NCBI RefSeq assembly: GCF_000812465.1
Contig: NZ_JWMA01000033.1
Span: forward strand, 1-64,000
DNA length: 64,000 nt
Direction: 5' to 3'
Source: Cupriavidus sp. IDO
GTDB taxonomy: Bacteria; Pseudomonadota; Gammaproteobacteria; Burkholderiales; Burkholderiaceae
The position numbers and the translations under genes are program-made. Numbering within the stretch: the stretch's first letter is position 1; each line of letters starts with the position of its first letter. Below are positions 10,224 through 18,886 of this stretch, piece by piece. The notes beneath the pieces were generated by a model. The model did no database searches, was not told where the DNA came from, and saw only the letters and a program-made list of their open reading frames with translations.

Positions 10224-11312
10224 TTGAGCCTCAGCACTGAGCAGGTAACCGAAGCCCTGCGCACCGTCATCGACCCCAACACGGGCAAGGATCTGGTGTC
10301 CACCCGCTCGGCCAGGAATATCCGGGTCGACGGCGGCGACGTATCGCTGGAGGTGGAGCTGGGATACCCCGGCAAGAGCCAGCTTGATCCGATTCGCAAG
10401 CTGGTGGTTGCTGCGGTGCGGCAACTGCCAGGCGTGACCAATGTCAGCGTCAGCGTGACCATGAAGATCGTCGCGCACGCCGTGCAGCGCGGCGTCAAGC
10501 TGCTGCCGGGCGTGAAGAACGTGATCGCGGTGGCGTCGGGCAAGGGCGGGGTCGGCAAGTCGACCACCGCCGTGAACCTGGCGCTGGCGCTGGCGGCCGA
10601 AGGCGCGCGCGTCGGCATGCTCGATGCCGATATCTACGGCCCCAGCCTGCCGATGATGCTGGGCATCGACGGCCGCCCGGAATCGGCCGATGGCCAGACC
10701 ATGGAGCCGCTCGAAGGCCACGGCCTGCAGGCCAACTCGATCGGATTCCTGATCGAGCAGGACAATCCGATGGTGTGGCGCGGCCCGATGGTGACCTCCG
10801 CGCTGGAGCAACTGCTGCGCCAGACCAACTGGCGCGACCTGGACTACCTGATCGTCGACATGCCGCCGGGCACCGGCGACATCCAGCTCACGCTGTCGCA
10901 GAAGGTGCCCGTGACCGGCGCCGTGATCGTCACCACGCCGCAGGACATCGCGCTGCTCGACGCCAAGAAGGGCCTGAAGATGTTCGAGAAGGTGGGCATC
11001 CCCATCCTGGGCATCGTCGAGAACATGGCGGTCTACTGCTGCCCGAACTGCGGCCACGTCGAGCATATCTTCGGCCACGGCGGCGGCGAGAAGATGTGCG
11101 CCGACTATGGCGTGGACCTGCTCGGCAGCCTGCCGCTGAACCTGTCGATCCGCGAGCAGGCCGATTCGGGCCGCCCGACCGTGGTTGCCGAGCCCGACAG
11201 CCCGGTGGCGGAGCTGTACCGCAGCATCGCGCGCAAGGTGGCGATCAAGGTTGCCGACAAGGCGCGCGACATGACCAGCAAGTTCCCGAGCATCGTGGTG
11301 CAGAACACCTGA
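10224..11312 (+). CDS. apbC: Iron-sulfur cluster carrier protein ApbC (Mrp/NBP35 family)
   Basis: Cytoplasmic P-loop ATPase that binds and delivers [4Fe-4S] clusters. The TTG at 10224 is chosen: GGAG lies 6 bases upstream and the product (362 aa, starting with SLSTEQVTEAL) has the family length. The N-terminal ~95 residues are a MIP18/DUF59 domain. The deviant Walker A GKGGVGKS is at 106-113, with a MinD/Mrp core after it, and C273-x2-C276 is the cluster-binding pair. An upstream in-frame start at 10155 would add 23 unconserved residues. The position just ahead of a locus rich in Fe-S proteins and formate dehydrogenase fits a role in supplying their clusters, though apbC is also a housekeeping gene. 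Confidence 0.93.
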   Translation: MSLSTEQVTEALRTVIDPNTGKDLVSTRSARNIRVDGGDVSLEVELGYPGKSQLDPIRKLVVAAVRQLPGVTNVSVSVTMKIVAHAVQRGVKLLPGVKNVIAVASGKGGVGKSTTAVNLALALAAEGARVGMLDADIYGPSLPMMLGIDGRPESADGQTMEPLEGHGLQANSIGFLIEQDNPMVWRGPMVTSALEQLLRQTNWRDLDYLIVDMPPGTGDIQLTLSQKVPVTGAVIVTTPQDIALLDAKKGLKMFEKVGIPILGIVENMAVYCCPNCGHVEHIFGHGGGEKMCADYGVDLLGSLPLNLSIREQADSGRPTVVAEPDSPVAELYRSIARKVAIKVADKARDMTSKFPSIVVQNT

Positions 11313-11317
11313 CCATC

Positions 11318-11842
11318 ATGGAAACGCCAGCCGCTCCGGTTCCGGAAGGCCGTCCCGCCGTCACCATGGCTGTGGTGATGCGCAAGGTCCCGCTCGCCAG
11401 CCGCTGGCAGCCGTGGAAGTGGGAACTGGATGCCGTGCTGCCGGACCTCGGCGAATTCGGCACTGCGCCGATGTGCCTGGAGCAGGACGAGCACGGCGCG
11501 CGCTGGCTCTATCCGGGTTTCGAGGTGGCGTTGTTCCGTGACCAGGGCGAGGGCTATTACCTCAACCTGACCTCCATCACGCCTTGCTGGTTCGTGCTGT
11601 GGCGCATGCCGGAGGACGACGACTCCGAGCATCGCGGACAACCGTTGCCGCAGGCCGTCTCGCTGTCGTACAACGAGGCTGGCCGCTGGCTGGACGCCGG
11701 CGAAACCGTCGAGAATGTGCCGCTGGACGCGCAACAGCGCGAGTGGCTACAGGCGTACGTCGACGAGCACTACCGGCCGGAGCCCAAGAAGCGCCGCCGC
11801 CCCGAATCGTTCAAGGCGCCGCAGGACCGCGCGCAGTACTGA
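11318..11842 (+). CDS. DUF3305 family protein of formate dehydrogenase locus
   Basis: 174-aa soluble protein with no signal peptide or membrane segment. It resembles the DUF3305 family: the N-terminal half has RKVPLASRWQPWKWEL and many Trp residues, the middle has PGFEVALFRDQGEGYYLNL, and a basic tail (PEPKKRRRPES) closes it. The family has no established biochemical function but recurs beside formate dehydrogenase operons in beta- and alpha-proteobacteria. The start is the ATG at 11318, five bases after apbC stops. The next gene (DUF3306) starts 13 bases downstream. A role in assembly or regulation of the dehydrogenase is inferred from context only. Confidence 0.8.
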   Translation: METPAAPVPEGRPAVTMAVVMRKVPLASRWQPWKWELDAVLPDLGEFGTAPMCLEQDEHGARWLYPGFEVALFRDQGEGYYLNLTSITPCWFVLWRMPEDDDSEHRGQPLPQAVSLSYNEAGRWLDAGETVENVPLDAQQREWLQAYVDEHYRPEPKKRRRPESFKAPQDRAQY

Positions 11843-11855
11843 CCGGCAGCCTGAG

Positions 11856-12413
11856 ATGAGCGATTCCTCTTTCCTGTCGCGCTGGTCTCGCCGCAAGGCG
11901 GCGGTAAGGGAGGGCAATCCTGTTCCTCCGGAGCCGGCGCCGGAGACGGAGACAGTACCTGCTGCACCTGCCTCGCCGGTCGCGGTTCAGCAGCCGGTCG
12001 CCGAGCGTCCGCCTGCGCCCACGCTGGCGGACGTCGCGCTGCTGCAGCCGGGGGACAATATTTCGCGCTTTGTCGCAAGCGGCGTGGACGAGACGGTCAA
12101 GCGCGCCGCTTTGAAGACCTTGTTTGCCGATCCGCACTTCAACGTGATGGACGGCCTCGATACCTATATCGACGACTACAGCAAGCCCGACCCGATTCCG
12201 CCGGATGTACTGCGCCAATTGCGTCAGTCCGAGACGCTGGGTCTGTTCGATCCGATCGAAGAGGAAGAGGCGGTCCCCGCCGTGCAACTTGCCGAAGCTG
12301 CCGAATCTGACAATCACCAGCCGGCCACCGGCGAGCCGCAGCCTGAACCTGCCTCACCTGAACGCTCCGGGAATCCCGCGGAAGACCCGCCGGGCCCGGA
12401 CAAACACGCGTAG
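11856..12413 (+). CDS. DUF3306 family protein of formate dehydrogenase locus
   Basis: 185-aa soluble protein matching the DUF3306 pattern. The start FLSRWSRRKAAVREG is a typical basic opening, followed by a Pro/Ala linker. A conserved core at about residues 55-140 (DISRF-like NISRFVASGVDE, FNVMDGLDTYIDDY) precedes an acidic, proline-rich disordered tail. Function unknown. It lies between DUF3305 and the multi-cluster ferredoxin protein, the order also expected from other formate dehydrogenase loci. The ATG at 11856 overlaps a TGAGATGAG stretch without a clear ribosome site, so translation may be coupled to the previous gene. Confidence 0.8.
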   Translation: MSDSSFLSRWSRRKAAVREGNPVPPEPAPETETVPAAPASPVAVQQPVAERPPAPTLADVALLQPGDNISRFVASGVDETVKRAALKTLFADPHFNVMDGLDTYIDDYSKPDPIPPDVLRQLRQSETLGLFDPIEEEEAVPAVQLAEAAESDNHQPATGEPQPEPASPERSGNPAEDPPGPDKHA

Positions 12414-12513
12414 CCCGAGCTGGGCTCGCGGCCTACAATAGGCACCCCCACAATCCGCCGGCACCAAAGACCCTCACAAGAAGGGGCTACGGAGCCGGCC
12501 AGATGGTCTTGTC

Positions 12514-14670
12514 ATGCCGACGCTGATCTGCAATTGCAACGACACCATGCCGCTTGACGGGGCGGCACTGTCGGAAAGCGGCCAGGGCCCGCTCAAGGTC
12601 CACCGATTGCTCTGCCGCCGGGAAATCGGTGATTTCACCGCCGCGCTCGACGGCACCGACGACGTCATCGTCGCCTGCACCCAGGAGCGGCACCTGTTCG
12701 CCGAGGTGGCCGCGCAGGCTGCCCGCGGCAGCAGCGGCGAAGCCGTGGTCACGGCGCCGGTGCGGTTCGTCAATATCCGCGAAACCGGCGGCTGGTCGCA
12801 GGGCGCGCGCCGCGATCCGAAGACCGCCAATGCCAAGATCGCCGCCTTGCTCGCCGCCGCGGCACTGCCCGAGCCGGAGCCGGTGCCCGTGGTGGACTAC
12901 CGCTCGGAAGGCGCCGTGCTGATCATGGGTCCGGCGGACCGTGCCCTGCCGTGGGCGGCAAAGCTGGAAGCCACGCCGCTGGAAATTACCGTGCTGCTGA
13001 CCGATGGCGCCGCGCACCGTCGCGCCAGCGCCGGGCAGCCCGCGGAGCGAGCCTGGCCGGTGCACAGCGGCACGCTGCAGTCCCTGACCGGCTGGCTGGG
13101 CGCCTTCGAAGCAAGCTGGGAAACCGGCGAAGGGCGCAGCAATCCGATCGATCTGGATCTCTGCACGCGCTGCAATGCCTGCATCGAGGCCTGTCCCGAG
13201 AACGCCATCGATTTCAGCTACCAGATCGACATGGATCGGTGCCGCTCGCACCGCGACTGCGTCAAGGCCTGCGGCGCCGCGGCGGCGATCGATTTCGACC
13301 GGTTGCCTGCCAGCACGCAGGGCCGCTTCGATCTGGTGTTCGACCTGAACGACGCGCCGGCCTTCGCCATGCACCAGCCGCCCCAGGGCTACCTGCACGC
13401 CGGCGCGGACGTCCAGCGCCAGCAGGCGCATGCGCTGACGTTGCTGCAGCTGGTGGGCGAGTTCGAGAAGCCCAAGTTCTTCCGCTACAAAGAAAACATT
13501 TGCGCCCACGGGCGCAACAAGACCACCGGCTGCACGGCTTGTATCGACATCTGCTCGACGCAGGCGATCCGCTCGCTCTGGCATGACGGCAAGGGCCGCA
13601 TCGAAGTCACGCCCAACTTGTGCATGGGCTGCGGCGCATGCACCACGGTCTGCCCGACCGGCGCGATCAGCTATGCATATCCCGGCCCGGACGTGCTCGG
13701 ACTGCGCATGCGTACCGTGCTGAGCGCCTATGCGGAGGCGGGCGGGCGCGATGCCATCCTGCTGCTGCATGGCGAGGAATCCGGCACCCCGGCCATTATG
13801 GCGCTGGGGCGTGCGGCCCGCGCCGGGCAGGCGCGCGGGGTGCCCCCGAATGTGATTCCGCTGCCGGTGTTCCATCCGGCTTCGGCCGGGCTGGAGTTAT
13901 GGCTGGCAGCGCTGTGCTGGGGTGCCGGCCATGTGGCGGTGCTCCTGACCGGCGACGAGGCGCCGCAGTACCGGACCGCGCTGGCCGAACAGATGGCCGT
14001 GGCGCGGGCCGTGCTTGCCGGCCTGGGCTACGACGAAGATGCGGTCTCCCTGGTCGAGGCCGCCGATACCGCAACGCTCGACCAGCAGCTTGCCGGTTTG
14101 CGCGCCAGCCGCAACAAGCTGGCGCCGGCGCCGTTCCGCGCCGTGGCGGCCAAGCGCGAAACCCTGGATTTCGCGCTGGACTACCTGACCCGGAACGCTC
14201 CCGTGCCCGCGGCCAGCGTGCCGTTGCCGGCTGGCGCGCCATTGGGCGCGGTGGCGGTCGACACCGCTACCTGCACGCTCTGCATGGCCTGCGTCGGGGC
14301 TTGCCCGACACAGGCACTGCGCGACAATCCCGAGCGCCCGGTGCTGAGCTTCCTGGAGCGCAACTGCGTCCAGTGCGGCCTGTGCGAGCGAACCTGCCCG
14401 GAAGACGCCATTACGCTGGTGCCGCGGCTGCTGACCGGCGACGCCGCCCGGCACCTGGTCACCCTGAACGAGACCCAGCCGTTCCATTGCGTGCGCTGCG
14501 CCAAGCCGTTCGGCACCGCGCAGATGGTGCAGTCGATGCTGGTGCGGCTGGCCGGCCACCCGGCGTTCTCGGGCGCCGCCGCCGAGCGGCTCAAGATGTG
14601 CCCGGACTGCCGCGTGATCGACATGATGGAAAAAGACACCGGCTCCGCCAGCGGCGCCACCCTGCAGTAA
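12514..14670 (+). CDS. Large multi-[4Fe-4S] ferredoxin-like protein of formate dehydrogenase locus
   Basis: 718-aa cytoplasmic iron-sulfur protein with no signal peptide. Cys motifs show several [4Fe-4S] sites: CTRCNACIEACP from residue 217 followed by CRSHRDCVKAC, a group with CTACIDIC, CMGCGACTTVCP from residue 370, and a tandem pair CTLCMACVGACP (from 587) and CVQCGLCERTCP. A final CVRC...CPDC group near the C-terminus could bind metal. The region ~420-540 between clusters resembles a domain without cysteines. Such proteins occur in formate dehydrogenase loci with DUF3305/3306 and TorD-like genes. Electron transfer or cluster/cofactor loading of the dehydrogenase is plausible, neither proven. 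The start at 12514 has no clear ribosome site. Confidence 0.85.
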   Translation: MPTLICNCNDTMPLDGAALSESGQGPLKVHRLLCRREIGDFTAALDGTDDVIVACTQERHLFAEVAAQAARGSSGEAVVTAPVRFVNIRETGGWSQGARRDPKTANAKIAALLAAAALPEPEPVPVVDYRSEGAVLIMGPADRALPWAAKLEATPLEITVLLTDGAAHRRASAGQPAERAWPVHSGTLQSLTGWLGAFEASWETGEGRSNPIDLDLCTRCNACIEACPENAIDFSYQIDMDRCRSHRDCVKACGAAAAIDFDRLPASTQGRFDLVFDLNDAPAFAMHQPPQGYLHAGADVQRQQAHALTLLQLVGEFEKPKFFRYKENICAHGRNKTTGCTACIDICSTQAIRSLWHDGKGRIEVTPNLCMGCGACTTVCPTGAISYAYPGPDVLGLRMRTVLSAYAEAGGRDAILLLHGEESGTPAIMALGRAARAGQARGVPPNVIPLPVFHPASAGLELWLAALCWGAGHVAVLLTGDEAPQYRTALAEQMAVARAVLAGLGYDEDAVSLVEAADTATLDQQLAGLRASRNKLAPAPFRAVAAKRETLDFALDYLTRNAPVPAASVPLPAGAPLGAVAVDTATCTLCMACVGACPTQALRDNPERPVLSFLERNCVQCGLCERTCPEDAITLVPRLLTGDAARHLVTLNETQPFHCVRCAKPFGTAQMVQSMLVRLAGHPAFSGAAAERLKMCPDCRVIDMMEKDTGSASGATLQ

Positions 14671-14701
14671 ATCAGCCAGGCAGGCCACAACACATCACGA
14701 C

Positions 14702-15334
14702 ATGACAGAATTCCAGCCGATCCAGCTGACCGCCGCCGCGCCGGCCGACGATGCCGAAGACACCGCCCGCGCCGATCTCTACGGCCTGCTCGCCACGCTG
14801 TTCTACCAGGCACCCGATGCGGCGCTGCTGCATCACATCGCTGCCAACCGCGCTGTCGGCGAAGATGCGGCCACCGTGCTTGGCGAAGCCTGGAACGCGT
14901 TGTGCGACGCAGCATCGGTCACGACCGAGGCCGAGGCCGCGGAGGAATTTCGCGTGCTGTTCGTTGGCGTGGGCCGCCAGGAGATCTTCCTCTACGGTTC
15001 CTACTACCTCAGCGGCTTCCTGAACGAGCGCCCGCTGGTGGCCCTGCGCGACGACCTGGCGCGATACGGGCTGGAGCGCCATGACGATGTCAGCGAAACC
15101 GAGGACCATATTGCCACGCTGTGCGAGGTGATGCGGTTCCTGGTGGCCGGAGACGATCTGGCAGTGTCCAACCTTGGCGAGCAGCAGCGCTTCTTTGCGA
15201 AGCACCTGCAGCCCTGGGTGGAAAAATTGTGCGATGCACTCGCGGAGCATCCGCAGGCGCGCTTTTATCGCAGCGCGGCCGGCTTGCTCAAGGCATTTGC
15301 CGGCGTGGAGGCCGTCGCGCTGGAGATGAACTGA
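14702..15334 (+). CDS. TorD/DmsD-family molybdoenzyme chaperone
   Basis: 210-aa all-helical cytoplasmic protein. TorD-family features are EFRVLFVGVGRQEIFLYGSYYLSGFL in broken form (the E-LF-G and Y-S-Y elements around residues 80-105) and the later HIATLCEVMRFLV helix with its E-H-I pattern. These chaperones bind Tat signal peptides or the apo-form of molybdenum enzymes, holding them back from export until the cofactor is inserted. It lies 31 bases after the ferredoxin-like gene and upstream of the Tat-dependent dehydrogenase fdhA, its probable client. Confidence 0.87.
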   Translation: MTEFQPIQLTAAAPADDAEDTARADLYGLLATLFYQAPDAALLHHIAANRAVGEDAATVLGEAWNALCDAASVTTEAEAAEEFRVLFVGVGRQEIFLYGSYYLSGFLNERPLVALRDDLARYGLERHDDVSETEDHIATLCEVMRFLVAGDDLAVSNLGEQQRFFAKHLQPWVEKLCDALAEHPQARFYRSAAGLLKAFAGVEAVALEMN

Positions 15335-15471
15335 GGGCTGGTGCGAGGGGGCACTAATTATCAGCTTTGGGTATCCAATGCTTTAGGTCACTGACGCCAT
15401 TGCAAAGCCCTACCACTGTGCCAAAAACGTAAGGAAAAACCCTCAAGCGGCATGGTCTTTCGTTCAGGATG

Positions 15472-15506
15472 AATCTAGAATATGCATTAGAACGCATAAC
15501 TAGATT
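15472..15506. promoter_or_regulatory. Dyad-symmetric element upstream of the fdh structural genes
   Basis: A 35-base, nearly perfect inverted repeat: AATCTAG-aa-TATGC, an 8-base centre, then GCATA-a-CTAGATT. Twelve paired bases per half-site, with one base of asymmetry, in a GC-rich genome make chance unlikely. It sits 33 bases before the Tat-signal gene and contains TAGAAT (15476-15481), a possible -10 box, so it could be an operator; an mRNA stem-loop is the alternative. The rest of the interval 15335-15538 shows no gene. Confidence 0.55.
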
Positions 15507-15538
15507 GTTCATCGGTATTCAACAACCGAGGAGCCCCC

Positions 15539-15757
15539 ATGAAGGACAACGAGCACAGGGTCGCACGCCGCACGTTCCTCGCGGGTGCCGGAGTCGTTGC
15601 CGCCGCCACGGGCGCCGCAGCGCTGACATCGCGTGGGCCCGCCGTGCCTGCGCAGGCCACGGCCATTCCCGACATCACGCCTGACACTTCGACGGACAGC
15701 CAGGGTTACCGGGTATCCGAACACATTCGCAAGTATTACCGGACCGCACTGGTGTGA
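15539..15757 (+). CDS. Small formate dehydrogenase region Tat-target protein
   Basis: 72-aa protein beginning with a twin-arginine signal: R10-R11-TFL, then an alanine-rich hydrophobic stretch. The ATG at 15539 follows GAGGAG. After the signal only ~35 residues remain, ending VSEHIRKYYRTALV, which matches the family 'formate dehydrogenase region TAT target' (a small protein found directly upstream of fdhA genes). No catalytic residues are visible. It is the first gene after the dyad element and lies 72 bases before fdhA, so it is probably made with the dehydrogenase. Whether it escorts FdhA export or is a small subunit is not known. Confidence 0.85.
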   Translation: MKDNEHRVARRTFLAGAGVVAAATGAAALTSRGPAVPAQATAIPDITPDTSTDSQGYRVSEHIRKYYRTALV

Positions 15758-15829
15758 GCGCACTGGCACGGCGCGCCGCGCCGCATGCCAGTGCGATTTC
15801 CCGCCTGTGTCCTCATCCTGAGGTGAGAC

Positions 15830-18800
15830 ATGATCTTGACCCGCAAACGCGCGGCGCAGGGCGCTTCGCCCCGGCTGGCTGACGGATTGTCGCTGTCCGG
15901 TGCGCACGCCGGCGCCCAGGCCGCCAGTGGCCGGCTTTCGGCTCGGCTTGCTACCAGCCTGGCTGGCGCAATGCCGACCATGGACCGTCGCAGCTTCCTC
16001 AAGCGCTCGGGCATCGGTGTTGGTGTCGGGCTGGCCGCGTCGCAGCTTTCGCTGATCCGCAAGGCCGATGCCGCTGACGACAAGGCGGCAGCCGCCGGCG
16101 ACGGCAAGAGCGGCATCGTCGTGCGCCGCACGGTGTGCGGCCACTGCTCGGTGGGCTGCGCAGTGGATGCAGTCGTGCAGAACGGCGTGTGGATCCGCCA
16201 GGAGCCGGTCTTCGATTCGCCGATCAATATGGGCGCGCATTGCGCCAAGGGCGCCGCGCTGCGTGAGCACGGCCACGGCGAGTACCGCCTGAAGTACCCG
16301 ATGAAGCTGGTCGACGGCAAGTACCAGCGCATCAGCTGGGACCAGGCACTCGACGAAATCACTGCAAAGATGAAGGACATCCGCCAGAAGACTGGTCCGG
16401 ATTCCATGTTCTTCATCGGATCATCCAAGCACAGCAACGAGCAGGCCTACCTGATGCGCAAGTGGGTGTCGTTCTTCGGCACCAACAACACCGACCACCA
16501 GGCGCGCATCTGCCACTCCACCACGGTGGCCGGCGTGGCCAACACCTGGGGCTATGGTGCGATGACCAACTCGTACAACGATATGCAGAACGCGAAGGCA
16601 GCTCTGTATATCGGCTCCAATGCGGCCGAGGCACACCCGGTCTCGATGCTGCACCTGCTGCACGCCAAGGAGAATGGCTGCAAGGTGATCGTGGTCGATC
16701 CTCGCTATACGCGTACCGCGGCCAAGTCCGACCACTACGTGCGCATCCGCTCGGGTACCGACATCGCCTTCCTGTTCGGCATGCTGTACCACATCTTCAA
16801 GAATGGCTGGGAAGACCAGAAATTCCTGCATGACCGGGTCTATGGCATGGACAAGGTCAAGGAAGAGGTGCTGGCCAAGTGGACGCCCGACAAGGTGGAG
16901 GAAGTCTGCGGCGTACCCGAGGCGCAGGTCTACATGGTTGCCGAGATCATGGCCAAGAACCGCCCCAGCACGCTGGTGTGGTGCATGGGCCAGACCCAGC
17001 ACACCATCGGCAATGCAATTGTGCGCGCGTCGTGCATCGTGCAGCTCGCGCTGGGCAATATCGGCGTGTCGGGCGGCGGCGCCAACATTTTCCGCGGCCA
17101 CGACAACGTGCAGGGCGCCACCGACGTGGGCCCGAACCCAGATTCGCTGCCCGGCTATTACGGGCTGGCCACCGGTGCGTGGAAGCACTACGCGGCGGTG
17201 TGGGGCGTGGACTACGAATGGATCAAGAAGCAGTTCGCCTCGCAGGCGATGATGGAAAAGTCCGGCACGACTGTGTCGCGCTGGATTGACATCGTGACCG
17301 AGAAGAACGAGCTGATTGACCAGGACAACAACGTGCGCGGCGTGTTCTTCTGGGGCCATGCTCCGAACTCGCAGACGCGCGGCCTGGAAATGAAGAAGGC
17401 GCTCGACAAGCTCGACCTGCTCGTCGTGATCGATCCGTACCCGTCGGCAACTGCGGCCATGGCAAACATGCCGGCCGCCGATGGCGAGAAGCCCAACCCG
17501 AACCGCGCCGTCTACCTGCTGCCGGCCTGCACGCAGTTCGAGACCTCGGGCACGTGCACCGCATCCAACCGCTCGCTGCAGTGGCGCGAGAAGGTCATCG
17601 AGCCGCTGTTCGAGTCGATGCCCGACCACACCATCATGCAGGCGTTTGCCGACAAGCTCGGCTTCGGCAAGGAACTGTCGAAGAACATGAAGCTGATCGA
17701 GGTCAAGCGCGCCGGCCGCACCTGGATGGAACCGGAGCCCGAAGCCATCCTGCGCGAGATCAACGCCAGCAACTGGACCATCGGCTACACGGGGCAGTCG
17801 CCCGAACGCCTGAAGTCGCACATGCGCAATATGCAGATGTTCGACGTCAAGACGCTGCGCTGCAAGGGCGGCAAGGATCCGCTGACCGGCTACGACCTGA
17901 CCGGCGACTACTTCGGCCTGCCATGGCCGTGCTACGGCACGCCCGAGTTGAAGCATCCGGGCTCGCCGAACCTGTACGACACCAGCAAGCATGTGATGGA
18001 CGGCGGCGGCAACTTCCGCGCCAACTTCGGCGTGGAACGCGAGGGCGTCAACCTGCTGGCCGAGGACGGATCGTGCTCGCTGGGCGCGGAAATCACGACC
18101 GGCTATCCGGAGTTCGACCATGTGCTGCTCAAGAAGCTGGGCTGGTGGGATGACCTGACCGATGCGGAGAAGGCCAAGGCTGAGGGCAAGAACTGGAAGA
18201 CCGACCTGTCGGGCGGCATCCAGCGCGTGGTCATGAAGAACCACGGCTGCCATCCGTTTGGCAACGCCAAGGCGCGCGCGATCGTGTGGAACTTCCCCGA
18301 TGGGATTCCGCAGCACCGCGAGCCGCTGTACTCGACGCGCCCGGACATGGTCGCCAAGTACCCGACCCACGACGACAAGATGGCGTTCTGGCGCCTGCCC
18401 ACGCTCTACAAGACCGTGCAGCAGCGCAACATCGAGAACAAGGTCCACGAGAAATTCCCGATCATCCTCACGTCCGGCCGGCTGGTCGAATTCGAGGGCG
18501 GCGGCGAGGAAACCCGTTCGAACCCGTGGCTCGCAGAACTGCAGCAAGAGAACTTCGTCGAGATCAACCCGCGTGCGGCATCGGAGCGTGGCATCCGCAA
18601 CGGCGACTTCGTCTGGGTGAAGACCCCGACCGGTGCCAGGATCAAGGTGCGCGCGCTGGTGACCGAGCGGGTGGGGCCAGACACCGCCTTCATCCCGTTC
18701 CACTTCTCGGGATGGTGGCAGGGCAAGGACCTGAAGGACTACTATCCCGAGGGCGCGATGCCGATCGTGCGTGGCGAAGCGGTGAACACCGCCACTACCT

Positions 18801-18871
18801 ATGGCTACGACGCGGTCACGATGATGCAGGAAACCAAGACCACCGTTTGCCAGATCGAGCGGTTTGCATAA
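15830..18871 (+). CDS. fdhA: Formate dehydrogenase catalytic (molybdopterin) subunit, cysteine type
   Basis: 1013-aa molybdopterin oxidoreductase that oxidises formate to CO2 in the periplasm. A Tat signal (RRSFLK at 53-58) follows an unusually long ~50-residue n-region; an internal ATG at residue 51 would give a standard-length signal and may be the true start. The [4Fe-4S] ligands are C103, C106, C110 and C138. The metal ligand is Cys228 followed by His229 (RICHS), where E. coli FdnG has selenocysteine, so no Sec insertion is needed. Length is close to FdnG (1015 aa). fdhB follows 15 bases later; with fdhC the complex would pass electrons through the membrane to quinone. Confidence 0.95.
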   Translation: MILTRKRAAQGASPRLADGLSLSGAHAGAQAASGRLSARLATSLAGAMPTMDRRSFLKRSGIGVGVGLAASQLSLIRKADAADDKAAAAGDGKSGIVVRRTVCGHCSVGCAVDAVVQNGVWIRQEPVFDSPINMGAHCAKGAALREHGHGEYRLKYPMKLVDGKYQRISWDQALDEITAKMKDIRQKTGPDSMFFIGSSKHSNEQAYLMRKWVSFFGTNNTDHQARICHSTTVAGVANTWGYGAMTNSYNDMQNAKAALYIGSNAAEAHPVSMLHLLHAKENGCKVIVVDPRYTRTAAKSDHYVRIRSGTDIAFLFGMLYHIFKNGWEDQKFLHDRVYGMDKVKEEVLAKWTPDKVEEVCGVPEAQVYMVAEIMAKNRPSTLVWCMGQTQHTIGNAIVRASCIVQLALGNIGVSGGGANIFRGHDNVQGATDVGPNPDSLPGYYGLATGAWKHYAAVWGVDYEWIKKQFASQAMMEKSGTTVSRWIDIVTEKNELIDQDNNVRGVFFWGHAPNSQTRGLEMKKALDKLDLLVVIDPYPSATAAMANMPAADGEKPNPNRAVYLLPACTQFETSGTCTASNRSLQWREKVIEPLFESMPDHTIMQAFADKLGFGKELSKNMKLIEVKRAGRTWMEPEPEAILREINASNWTIGYTGQSPERLKSHMRNMQMFDVKTLRCKGGKDPLTGYDLTGDYFGLPWPCYGTPELKHPGSPNLYDTSKHVMDGGGNFRANFGVEREGVNLLAEDGSCSLGAEITTGYPEFDHVLLKKLGWWDDLTDAEKAKAEGKNWKTDLSGGIQRVVMKNHGCHPFGNAKARAIVWNFPDGIPQHREPLYSTRPDMVAKYPTHDDKMAFWRLPTLYKTVQQRNIENKVHEKFPIILTSGRLVEFEGGGEETRSNPWLAELQQENFVEINPRAASERGIRNGDFVWVKTPTGARIKVRALVTERVGPDTAFIPFHFSGWWQGKDLKDYYPEGAMPIVRGEAVNTATTYGYDAVTMMQETKTTVCQIERFA

Positions 18872-18886
18872 GAGCAGGGGAACACT

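Noticed and set aside
16511..16525. Selenocysteine codon expected at the FdhA active site
   Set aside because: The codon is TGC (Cys228), so this is a cysteine-type enzyme.
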